From positions 1,116,001 to 1,180,000 of the forward strand of contig NC_089191.1 in assembly GCF_947507565.1 (NCBI RefSeq): a stretch of DNA of 64,000 bases, written 5' to 3'. Positions 54,268-63,949 of this stretch are shown one piece after another; within the stretch, counting starts at the first letter, position 1; every line of letters starts with the position of its first letter. Below the pieces are notes generated by a model, which was given only the letters and a program-made list of their open reading frames with translations, did not search any database and was not told the DNA's origin. The translations under genes and the position numbers were made by a program. The stretch is from Oscarella lobularis. Its lineage: Eukaryota; Porifera; Homoscleromorpha; Homosclerophorida; Oscarellidae.

Positions 54268-55566
54268 ATGGCCAGTGTCGCAGTTCTCGTCTCTGCCCTT
54301 CTTCTAAGCCTCTTTCGCATCCTGCTCAACGCCATCGATCCTTACCTTAGCCGACTAAACATTCACCTAGTCAAAAAGCCTCCATCGTCGGTCGAAAAAC
54401 TTCTCGCGACGATTCGCGCCAAATCGGGCTCTCTACCGTCTCTGGCGCAAAATCCCCAGTGGCGAGAGCGTCTCCAGCTGGCACTCGACTACCTCCGCAC
54501 GGCAGAAGACCTCACCCCATTCGGACGCTGGACAGCGTACAAATGTCTCCTTCGCGAAGTCAACACAATCCAATGCTTCGAAACGGTCTCGCGGAAATTT
54601 CCCCAACTCGCCGTCGCCTCCCATTCGAGTCGACCCGTCTTCATAATCGGCTTACCACGCGCGGGAACGACCCTACTCCACAATCTTCTATCGCTCTATC
54701 CGAACGTTCTCTATCCGACGAAACGTCGAGGCTATTTCGCCGATATGTCGTCGAACGACGCCGAAGAAGCGTCGTCGCTCGACGATTTGCGTCGGAGAAT
54801 GAAAATCGCGTCGAAACGGTTCTCCATGGGCTTCGAAGTGTTTTCGAAGAGCATCGTTTCGATTCCCTATAGCGTTCATCCCATTTCGCTCGACGAACCA
54901 GACGAATGTTTTGTACTGCTGAACAAGTATTTATTCTACGAAACGTTACCCCTTCTTCGTGGTCTCGATTTCATGATCGTTGCCGATCGATATGAGGAAC
55001 TGTCCGACGAAGCCTATCGTCTGTACAAGAGAGATTTACACGTGATGCAATCGATTGCTTTTCCTGGTGAACGATCTTGTTTCGTTGTCAAAGCGCCGTA
55101 TCACACGCCGTTTGTTCACGTCATTCTGCGTCATTTTCCCGATGGCACCCTTTTCGTGCGCATGCATCGGAATCCGGTCGATGTCCTTGCTTCGGGTTCA
55201 TCGCTTCTGCGAGCTCTCAACGTTCCGTTTGTTCGAGGCGATGCTTCGATATTTCGACGACGTGTCCGAGGGACGGTCTACGGTGTGACTAAAGAGCTAG
55301 TCAGACAGACACCACGAATGCCCGAGGACACCGTCGACGTTCGATATGAAACGCTCGTTCGAGATCCCATTGCCGTGTGTAGAAAAATTGCCGTTCGAGC
55401 TGGCATGGAACACACGAGAGCGATGGACGAGAAACTGGCAGCGTTTCTGGCCGAGGACAAAGCGAAACGTACCAAAGCCGGCAAGCACGTATACACACTA
55501 GAGGAATTTGATCCAGTAGAAGTTCGAAGAGACCTCAAAGAATACTGCGAAATGTTTGGCGTCTAG
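54268..55566 (+). CDS. Sulfotransferase family protein S9, intact
   Basis: The only intact copy in cluster II, one exon and 432 residues. It has an anchor (AVLVSALLLSLFRILLNAID), PAPS loop FIIGLPRAGTTLLHNLLS and 3'-phosphate loop FVRMHRNPVDVLASGSS. The C-terminal signature is shortened: YTLEEFDPVEVRRDLKEY lacks the GLDA of the other copies, and the usual Cys is Leu. PRAGTT instead of PRSGTT is still compatible with PAPS binding. The duplicate S6 has lost the frame, so S9 is the surviving copy of the pair. Confidence 0.85.
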   Translation: MASVAVLVSALLLSLFRILLNAIDPYLSRLNIHLVKKPPSSVEKLLATIRAKSGSLPSLAQNPQWRERLQLALDYLRTAEDLTPFGRWTAYKCLLREVNTIQCFETVSRKFPQLAVASHSSRPVFIIGLPRAGTTLLHNLLSLYPNVLYPTKRRGYFADMSSNDAEEASSLDDLRRRMKIASKRFSMGFEVFSKSIVSIPYSVHPISLDEPDECFVLLNKYLFYETLPLLRGLDFMIVADRYEELSDEAYRLYKRDLHVMQSIAFPGERSCFVVKAPYHTPFVHVILRHFPDGTLFVRMHRNPVDVLASGSSLLRALNVPFVRGDASIFRRRVRGTVYGVTKELVRQTPRMPEDTVDVRYETLVRDPIAVCRKIAVRAGMEHTRAMDEKLAAFLAEDKAKRTKAGKHVYTLEEFDPVEVRRDLKEYCEMFGV

Positions 55567-55611
55567 GTTAAGGTACTGTTGAACACGTCATTAGATAAAT
55601 AACTTGGCTAC

Positions 55612-55619
55612 CACGTGAC
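55612..55619 (+). promoter_or_regulatory. CACGTGAC site before S10
   Basis: CACGTG at 55612-55617, 13 bases before the ATG at 55631. Confidence 0.45.
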
Positions 55620-55630
55620 AGATAAACGTT

Positions 55631-56190
55631 ATGGATGTAGCACTCTTCGTCTCTTCGCTTCTTTTGAGTCTCTTCCGCTTCATTCTCAACGCAATCGATC
55701 CCTTCCTCAGCCGACTAAACATTCATCTAGTCGAAAAGCCTCCGTCGTCGGTCGAAAAACTTCTCGCAACGATTCGCGCCAAATCGGGCTCTCTACCGTC
55801 TCTGGCGCAGTGGCAAGAGCGTCTCCAGTTGGCACTCGACTACCTCCGCACGGCAGAGGATCTCACCCCGTTCGGACGCTGGACATGCAGCCTACGGATA
55901 TCTCCTTCAGGAGCTCAATGCATGCAATCCAATATGCTTCGAAACAGTCTCCCAAAAATTTCCCCAACTCGCCGTCACGTCGCATTCGAGTCGACCCATC
56001 TTTATAATCGGCTTACCGCGCTCGGGAACGACCCTACTCCACAATCTCCTATCGCCGCTCTATCCGAACGTCTTTTACCCTTACGAGACGTTTGGAATGT
56101 TTCGCCGATATGTCGTCGAACGACGCCAAGGAAGCGTCGTCTCTCGACGATTTGCGTCGACGAATGAATGTTTGTCTAAATACTGTGTAA
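55631..56190 (+). pseudogene. Sulfotransferase fragment S10 (5' half only)
   Basis: It starts like S7 (MDVALFVSSLLLSLFRFILN) but shifts frame near 55886 where extra bases are inserted around TCSLRISPSG. The P-loop (IIGLPRSGTTLLHN) lies in another frame. Homology ends at DDLRRRMN, at about 56165. The matching 3' half appears 3.7 kb downstream as S11, on the far side of the PLAT-oxidase gene. Confidence 0.85.
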
Positions 56191-56969
56191 TGATTGTGTG
56201 AGGCAAAAAGCGGTGACGAAAGAGCGCATTACCCTAATGTTATTCGCGCGTCATCGAATTCCTCTTATCATGGCAGTTGTTGACGCAAAAGTGGATGGCG
56301 TGCCGCTCATTCGGTCCGGCAAAAGAGCGATCCGGGCGAGGTTCGATGTACAGTAGCCTCGTACCCAGACCTTTCTCTGTGTCCCGTGACACAGAGAAAG
56401 GGGTTTTCGTCTTCCAGCTTCTCCCAACGGTCGTTCTGAATCGTTTTCTACGTCATTCGTTTAATCAATTAAACAAATCAGAGAGGGACTCTAATTGATT
56501 CACACGTCGGCTTTCCAACCCTTTGTGCGGATGCGTGCGGTAGCACGTGCGCGCTCCTCCTTCTTAATTGCCTTAGTTTCCTATTCTTATAGTATCCTAT
56601 CGCCGTACGTGAAGTATGATGCATAGGAGACAATTTTTAGATCACGCCCGGCCCGAAGACTAGAGAATCAAGTGCGGCGCCACCGCCCGCGCGATGCGTA
56701 ACTTGTATGCGCATGGTACTGTATTAATTAAATTACGGGTAGACGCAGCTATAAACCGCACCCTCTCCACTGCTTCTTCACTTGTCACGGTGGGTTGTGC
56801 GTAAGTTCAAGAAAGAATCCACAAACCTCGAATCTTTCTATTTTGCGTACTTTTCTTAGGCATTGTGGTGACGTCCAAAATAGGTGGCTAAGAAAGGGGT
56901 TCAGGTTCTCCTTTCGAACAATACGTGTACCTCTAAACATAAAAACTTCTGCATTTACCGGTAGTACCT
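56191..56969. other. Intergenic region before the PLAT-oxidase gene
   Basis: Contains the half hairpin at 56355-56402; no gene supported. It may include a promoter or upstream exon of the oxidase gene. Confidence 0.5.
56355..56402. mobile_element. Truncated copy of the 3529-3598 hairpin element
   Basis: The left arm agcctcgtacccagaccttt is intact; the right arm stops after agaaagg. A 14-bp stem with a 4-base loop remains. Confidence 0.75.
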
Positions 56970-59528
56970 ATGGCCTACATTGTCAAAATCGTTGCCGGAA
57001 GCAAATCAAAATGCAGCGACCCTATTCTGCACATATCTCTTCAAGGATCAAAAGGAGCTATCATGGGTATTGAATTGGACGAAAAGCGCTGCATTAGTCA
57101 CCAGAAAGAATGTTTCTCTTGCGGAAAGGTATACACTCTTTTTCATGCATGCATGTTACCCCTGAACCGATTTTCTTTTTAACTAAGGAGACGTCGTTCG
57201 AAATCATTCACGATCTCGTCGGCGAAATAAATCTCGTGCAAATCGCCAATGGCACTCCTTACCTGAAAGACAACGACTTCGGCGTTGAGTCCGTAACAGT
57301 GGAAGACAGCTCAGGAGCGGTTTTCACCTTTCCTTGCAACGATTGGCTCTCGCCGAACAAAGGAGACGGACGCGAATCTCGAACCTTACTTCGCGGTATG
57401 AATTCCAGAAGCGATTGCTGCATGGATTTTTGAGTCTCGCGCGCATGCAGGACCTCTCGTCGAGAACAAGACCTTTCGAAAAGTCTCGCAACGTCGCTAC
57501 AAGCAGCTTGATTCTCTACCGCTGGATCTCACCCAAGAAGCAGCTTTAGAGTTAATCAAGCGTTATGGCAAGCACTATAAATAATGAAAACGTTAGATAG
57601 TGCGTAATTTTGTTCGACTTTAGCCACTCCCGTGTGCTTTACCAATTGGGGTAAAACCGTCCACAAGAAGAGCGTTTTTGCATTTTACCCCGACGTTATT
57701 CTCGACGTTCAAAACATCATTAGATTGGCGTCGATAGCCGGCCTCCGAGTGCGCTCGTGCGGGGCGACCCACGCCTGGTCAGAACTCTACGCCGACGAAG
57801 GCCAAGTGCTCATCGATCCGCAGAACATGGGACCGCAATCGGAGCGAGTCACGATCAGCTCGGACCGAACGAAATTGACGGTCATGGCCAATGCGACGAC
57901 GTTCATGGTCAAGGAGGCGCAGCTCCAGCACAAGTTCTCGCTCAAGTTCAATGTCATTCTCGACTCGGTCACGTACGGCGGAACGGTCAACACGGGATGC
58001 CACGTGAGTGGAGATAAGTTCCACCATTATCAGTCAAATCTCGTTTTGTGTTCTTAGGGTGTTGGGAGAGGCCAGCCGGCTCTTCCTGATCTCGTCACTG
58101 AGCTCGAGGTCGTCAATGACCAAGGTGATCTCGTCACCTATAACGAAGAGTCAACGAGCGCCGAGTTCATGAAAGCTGTCACGACGAATCTCGGTTTATT
58201 TGGCTTTGTCTACAAGATGACGCTTGAAGTCGAACCGAGAGAGATTATCGTCGAAACCGTCAACGATTTTGTTAAGGTGAGCAATAGCATCGCCGACAAG
58301 GAGAAGCTCAAAGTAAGCAGAGTAAATTCCGTCTCAGAAAGAAATTTATAATCCGTACTTTTATAAGCAAATGGTTGAAAACAATTTTTCTACGGAAATA
58401 TTCTGGTTTCCGTTCAACAGTGGCCTCTTTGACTTGAGTGACGTTAAAAAGGCGAAAACGTTAGAGGTCGTAAAGGAGGAATCGGTCAAAAAGGCGTTGG
58501 GCTCTTGGGACCCGTTGAACGACGAATGCTGGGTGCGACTTATCAACGAAAAACCAGGTAGTTTTTACGCCTTTTCTGACATATTCTTGAGCCAATTTTT
58601 CTCTGCATTCAAAGGCGGACGGCCAGCTCACGAAATATATTATTTCGTTCAATACTTTTTTGACTGGCTGAGTCACAAGTTCATGCGAGCAATTACGGAC
58701 GTCCTCGCGGCGCATCCTCACTGTAATCCAGCGTTTACTTGGATGTCGCACCAAGCTCTTAAAATCAAGAGATCAACGTACGAACACCGAATATCGACTT
58801 TATTTTATATAATTTAAAACCCTTCTTGTTTACCGTAGGATTGTTCAGGAACTTCCACATGCCATTCACTATAGGAAGTACATCAATCTTGCTCCGGTTT
58901 ACGACATCGAATTCGCTTTCCCCGTCGATGACGATTACGAGAACGTTGTCAATGCGTGCATGGTAAGAAGATAGACGTTTGTCGTCATTTCATAGTACCC
59001 AATTTAAAAGAAAAACGAGTGTCAACTTCATTACTAGTACTGTCTCTAGGCTGTTGTAAGACTCGTTCAAGCGCGCGCCGCGAACGGCAGTTTTCCCTTG
59101 AATATCTGCTTGGAAATGAGGTTTATGGGTCCGAGCGAGAGTCTACTGTGCCCGGCTACCGTTGGACAAGGCATGCCCAATGTCGGATTTGAAACGGCCT
59201 ATATCGAAGTACTCAGTCTGGTTAATACTCCGGAATGGGAAGACTTTTGTGGACAAGTGGCCACTGTAAGAACGCTATTAGCTAGGAGGGTGTAAATAAT
59301 TTCTGTCCCCAGGCTTGGCGTCAGATCGGCGGAAAGGAAAATAAGAAGCCCTTGGTTCATTGGGCAAAGGAGATAAATCCGGTCACCAATTTCCCCCAGT
59401 ACTTGTGGGACAATAACAGAGAAAACATGGCGAAGTTTCTCGCTCATCTTGGTTCTAAAGTTGACATGGAACGACGTCTCTTCTTCAACAACTTCCTCGA
59501 GGGAATCTTCTTTCATCCCACTGCGTGA
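56970..59528 (+). CDS. PLAT domain fused to an L-gulonolactone/D-arabinonolactone oxidase-like FAD enzyme
   Basis: Exons 1-2 (56970-57127, 57188-57395) encode a PLAT/LH2-type beta-sandwich: YIVKIVAGSKSKCSDPILHI, FEIIHDLVGEINLVQIANGT and VFTFPCNDWLSPNKGD. A linker (AIAAWIFESRAHAGPLVENK) leads to the oxidase: TPVCFTNWG, an FAD-binding PCMH domain with VRSCGATHAWSELY and VTYGGTVNTGCHVSG, then VGRGQPALPDLVTELEVV, ending in the ALO-type domain with PLVHWAKEINPVTNFPQYLW. HWAK is the signature of sugar-1,4-lactone oxidases, which make ascorbate or analogues. About 10 exons. No signal peptide is seen. A 13-base GT...AG stretch (57396-57408) must be skipped to keep the frame. An additional upstream exon cannot be excluded. 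Confidence 0.75.
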
Positions 59529-59842
59529 AGAAAGAAGCCGTAACGTTGAACGCATTTCTATTGCGAATTCCTATTTGTTGTATGTGTTTGATGTTTCGGG
59601 AAAAATTCTACTGCTATTGAATGTCAAATGGCCTCTATCGAGAAGAGATGCCCACACAAGCGCGTGTTCAAATCAGGCGAGACGAATTAAATAAATGAAT
59701 AAATAATTAATCATGCGTGGGGAAGCGGAAACACCCAAAGCGTTTCCGGCTTGCTGCAGCGTTGCATCAAATGCCAAATTGGTCCGTTAGTTCTCTCAGA
59801 GGCGTTGACATCGATTGATCTCTTTTTAGTTTGCAGACTACG

Positions 59843-60149
59843 ATTAGTGACATGACCAATGAACTAACATTGTTAGTCAATCGCCACGGTTATCCGAGTG
59901 CACTATCGACGTTCGATTCGAAGAGTTGTCTCGAGATCCCATTGCCGTGTGTAGAAAGATTGCTAAACGAGCGGGCATGGAGCACACGGAAAAGGTGGAG
60001 GAGACTGAGGACGTTTCTGATTAGGGACAAAGCAAAACGCGCTCGAACTAGCAAGCACAATGTACACCCTAGAGGAATTCGGCTTAGATGCGGCAGAAAT
60101 TCGAAGAGACTGTAAGGAGTACTGTACTGCGAAAGGTTTGGTGGTCTAA
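59843..60149 (+). pseudogene. Sulfotransferase fragment S11 (3' end only)
   Basis: It matches the last 300 bp of S7, including the same attagtgacatgaccaatga start, the FDSKSCLEIPLPCVERL frame, and a frameshifted tail (LEEFGLDAAEIRRDC). It has no 5' part. It probably represents the other half of S10. Confidence 0.85.
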
Positions 60150-60182
60150 ATAACTACAATACTGTATAAATAACTTGGCTAT

Positions 60183-60190
60183 CACGTGAC
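60183..60190 (+). promoter_or_regulatory. CACGTGAC site before S12
   Basis: CACGTG at 60183-60188, 13 bases before the ATG at 60202. Confidence 0.45.
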
Positions 60191-60201
60191 AGTTAAACGT
60201 T

Positions 60202-62062
60202 ATGGGTCTAGCACACTCCTCGTTTCTTCCCTGCTTTTGAGCGCCTTTCGCCTCCTTCTCAACGCGATCGACCTCTATCTAAGCCTAATGAACATTCACC
60301 TAGTCGAAAAGCCTTCGTCGTCGGTAGAAACGCTTCTCGCCGCAATTCGAGCCAAATCGGGCTGTCTGCCCTCACTGGCGCAGTAGCGAGAACGTCTCCA
60401 ACTCACGCTCGACTTCATCGGCACGAAAGGAGATCTCAACCCGTTCGGACGCTGGATCGTATACAGATATTCAGGGCCGGCGCGACGGGTCCGGCAGGTC
60501 CGGCAGCTGCCGGACCAACATTTTGTAAAGCCAAAAAAATTATATTGACGTTAGGCAGTCTGGCCGTAGCTATATCACGTATAGCGGATTAGTGTACATA
60601 TACAGGCGCCTTACCGTATATGCAACGTCGTCTAACCACTATGGTCTAACATGGCTGCCACTGAGTCCTCTACGGATTCTAGCCGGATTCCGCCGATTTT
60701 TCACCCTGGGACTTCGTTTGTTTGTCCGAAAGCGTTCGTTTGGATCCGGAGCAAACATCGTGAAGAGAAGCTTTCGTTCCAACTGGTGCGAAGAATTTCC
60801 TGGCTTCATTATAACATCCGTCTTGACGCGGCATTCTGTCACGTCTGCATGACTGCTTCTCACGGTAAGAAACTGATGGCGAGTACAAGAAGAGATCCAG
60901 CCTTTATAAAAAATAGTAGGCTAAGATGTTTTTGAGTGAGTTAATTAAAAACAATGTCTCGAGTGGGCGTGGTCAAAAAATTTTCGCGCGCGCACAGCGC
61001 GCGCGAAAACTGCCGGGCCAACTTCAAAAACACTCCGCCGGCCCTGGATATCTCCTCACCGAAATCAACGCACTTCAGTGCATGCTTCGAAACGATTTCG
61101 AAAAAATTCCCCCAATTCGCGATCGGCGAGACGCACAGACCCGTCTTTATATTCGGTCTACCGCGCTCGGGAACGACGCTTCTCTATCATCTTCTATCGC
61201 TCTATCCGAACGTTTTCTGTCCGACGACATCTAAGACGATTTTCCACGGAATGTCCCTCGATGACGTCAGAGAAGCGTCTTCTCTCGTCGATTTGCGTCG
61301 ACGAATGAAACTGGCGTCGAAACGGCACGCGTTCGGCTTCGAAGTCTTCGCCAACAGCGTCGTCTCGATTCGTACAGCGTTCATCTGACCGAACCGTTCG
61401 GTCCGGAAGAGTGCACCCTGTGGCTGAACAAATACGTCTTTGCTCAGCCGCTGCCCGTCGCTCGGGTCAACGTTGCCGAGCGATACGGGGAGCTAGCCGA
61501 TCGAGCGTATGGTCTGTACAAGCGAGATTTGCACGTAATGAAATCGATTGATCGTCCCAATGCCGATCGTTTCGTACTGAAAGCGCCTTTTCATATGATG
61601 TTTTCCGACGTCATTTTGCGTCATTGGCCCGACGCCTGTTTCGTGCGCATGCATCGGGATCCCGTCAACGTCGTCGCTTCAGTTTCGTCGCTCGTTCGCA
61701 TTTGCAACTCGCCCTTTTTTCGTACTGATTCGTTGAAATTGGGACGAGATGCGCGGAAGACGATTCGTGGCTTTGCTAGTGGACTTGTTCGTCAAACGTC
61801 GACGCGTATGCCCGAGTGCATGATCGACGTTCGATTTGACGAATTTATTCGAGATCCCGTTTGTGTGTGTAAAAATGTTGTCTGTCGAGTTGGTTTGGAA
61901 CATACAGAAGAAATGGACGAGAAACTGATGGCGTTTCTGATTGAAGACAAAGCGAAACGAGCCAAGGCAGGTAAACATGTCTACTCTCTGGAGGAATTTG
62001 GTTTGAATGCGGCAGAAATTCGAAACGACTGTAAAGAGTACTGTGATAGGTTTGCCGTATAA
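60202..62062 (+). pseudogene. Sulfotransferase pseudogene S12, split by an hAT-like insertion
   Basis: The 5' part has an early frameshift (ATGGGTCTAGCACACTCC) and an amber stop after CLPSLAQ. An insertion at 60471-61046 interrupts the codons for RWIVYRYLLTEINAL. Downstream, P-loop IFGLPRSGTTLLYHLLS is followed by a 1-base loss near 61370 (SIRTAFI* for SIPYSVH). The last part from about 61385 to the stop at 62060-62062 is open (MHVMKSIDRPNADRFVLKAP; YSLEEFGLNAAEIRNDCKEY). Confidence 0.9.
60471..61046 (+). mobile_element. hAT-like insertion with TTF-type zinc-finger ORF fragment
   Basis: The ends CAGGGCCGGCG and CGCCGGCCCTG form inverted termini, flanked by GATAT on both sides (60466-60470, 61047-61051). 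The uninterrupted paralog S8 confirms the insertion point. A 94-codon ORF (60651-60935) has IPPIFHPGTSFVCPKAFVWI and RISWLHYNIRLDAAFCHVCM, the zinc-finger region of ZMYM1-like hAT transposases. The catalytic part is missing, so the copy is non-autonomous. A GC-rich hairpin (gcgcgcgcacagcgcgcgcg) sits near the right end. Confidence 0.8.
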
Positions 62063-62299
62063 ATGCTAGTACATGTGAAGTCTAACCCCCCTCTCGGTTA
62101 GACGCGGTTGATATCGAAGCTATGGGGGTGGGACAACAGATAAGGCGCGCGCACTCCTCATTGTGCGATTAGCTTTCGCGCAGGCAAGACAGAGCAGTGT
62201 CGGAGCAATTTCCCCCCCTTCCCCTCCCACGGCATTACTTAGTTCTCCACTAGCCTGGCTAGTGTGAAGTGCCATACGGGGTGTTAGTTCGGCAAGGCC

Positions 62300-63815
62300 T
62301 AACCAGGGATATAATAGAAGAGGGATATGTAACTCGCGCTATCACGTGACGTTTCCTTGATGCAAGCAGCTGATGCAGGCCCTGTTACGGTTAGAACCCG
62401 TATAGGAGTCTCCAAAGTGCCTCCGTTTAGTCACTAATATATTCCTATCGTGGCGAAATCATTAGACAATCGTTTCGAGACAAGGTTTACTTAGTATCAA
62501 TGCTGGTATATGTTTTTGATGGCTATTTTGCGTGATTTTTTTACACCCCTCCGGCGTGCACCCTCTTGCATCGTCTTCATAGCGAATTTCGTTAGGCTCT
62601 TTCTTCGAGACCCTTCCGAAGACATTGTAGAACACCGTCGACGTTCTCCTCCCTGAGTAGCAGCAGCCGATGCGATGATAGAAGCGATTATGTCACTAAG
62701 AGGGCGGTTTTACGTGACATAATCGTTTCTATCATCGCATCGGCTGCTGCTACTCAGGGAGGAGAACGTCGACGGTGTTCTACAATGTCTTCGGAAGGGT
62801 CTCGAAGAAAGAGCCTAACGAAATTCGCTATGAAGACGATGCAAGAGGGTGCACGCCAGTGGCGTAGCCAGGATTAAGCGGAGGTAGGTGCTGAAGTTCG
62901 CGCGCGGAGCGCGCGAAAATTTTTGGACCACGCCCCTTTTCTATTTGGCTATTTAAGGCCTCTAACGAAAAACAGTGCGTAGGCCCAAAGTAACACAACA
63001 GAGATAGTAACTTCGGATTGTGTACAAAGCTTTCTGGAACGAGTACATATGTAGGCATATTACATAGCATAACTGGCACATAACATTTGAGCTTAATTAT
63101 TAACGCTCATCGAAGGAACGCAGTAAATGAGCACGTTGGGTTTGTCTTCGCTCGCAGCACGCAAACCCAACTGCGAGCTGAAAACGTGTCACTTGATCAT
63201 GCACCCGAGGGGGCCATGCAGGGAAGGGTAACTCTGTGCCACCTTTACTCGACAGGTGAATCGCTCTTTTGATATATACATGTAATCAGAACACCTAAAA
63301 TCTGTGGTGTAAAGGCATAGCCACCAGGTGCCCTATTCCCATTTTTACAGAAAGGACATATTTCCGGGCAGATTAAGGTGTGGTTAGGCAATGTGATTCC
63401 CATAATGCACATGCTGTAGGCACTAACAGAGATCGGACACCGTGCTAAGGGTGTTCGGGCATCACATGATGGCTAACAACGGGCCATCATTATCTAGTTT
63501 AATTATTTTCAGCAAACTTGAGGGGGGTGCTCGAGCACCCAAAGCACCCCCCCTGGCTACGCCACTGCACGCCGGAGGGGTGTAAAAAAATCACGCAAAA
63601 TAGCCATCAAAAACATATACCAGCATTGATACTAAGTAAACCTTGTCTCGGCACGATTGTCTAATGATTTCGCCACGATAGGAATATATTAGTGACTAAA
63701 CGGAGGCACTTTGGAGACTCCTATACGGGTTCTAACCGTAACAGGGCTTGCATCAAGGAAACGTCACGTGATAGCGCGAGTTACATATCCCTCTTCTATT
63801 GTATCCCTGGCCTAA
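62300..63815. repeat. Long inverted repeat with ~400-bp arms
   Basis: Left arm 62300-62696; spacer 62697-62713; right arm 62714-62857 plus 63574-63815, interrupted by the 62858-63565 insertion. The arms differ at scattered positions (for example cgtttcgagac against cgtgccgagac in the same orientation), so this is not a mirror-image assembly artefact. Near the outer end of each arm is TATCACGTGACG. No coding region found. It could be a foldback-type element. Confidence 0.85.
62858..63565. mobile_element. Nested hAT-like non-autonomous element
   Basis: Termini AGTGGCGTAGCCAGG and CCTGGCTACGCCAC are flanked by TGCACGCC on both sides (62850-62857, 63566-63573). The empty site can be read in the left arm of the host inverted repeat. 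The subterminal gcgcgcggagcgcgcgaaaa resembles the one in the 60471 element. No transposase ORF is visible. Confidence 0.85.
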
Positions 63816-63909
63816 CTTACAGGCGAGGTCCACGCCTATTAGTACGTTGGGGGGCGCGGCTGGACACCTCCGGGCACTGGCCAAAAACCCTTGCTGGGCA
63901 TAGTCAGGT

Positions 63910-63949
63910 GACCTGACCCTTCACGTGACCCGAGGAGAAGGGTCAGGTC
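63910..63949. repeat. Short inverted repeat near the window end
   Basis: gacctgaccctt and aagggtcaggtc enclose a 16-base loop that itself contains CACGTGAC. Confidence 0.7.

Larger units (their letters stand above)
53168..56190. repeat. Duplicated GPCR-sulfotransferase unit, copy 2 (left part)
   Basis: Similarity with 41751 onward starts at aaagcgattcgctaaatctt and continues through the GPCR 5' exons, divergent promoter and S9/S10. The unit resumes at 59843 after the PLAT-oxidase gene. Confidence 0.75.

Noticed and set aside
57632-58057. Met at 57632 as an independent start of the oxidase
   Set aside because: It lies in the intron/acceptor region before TPVCFTNWG; the family normally extends upstream of the FAD domain and the preceding exons join in frame.
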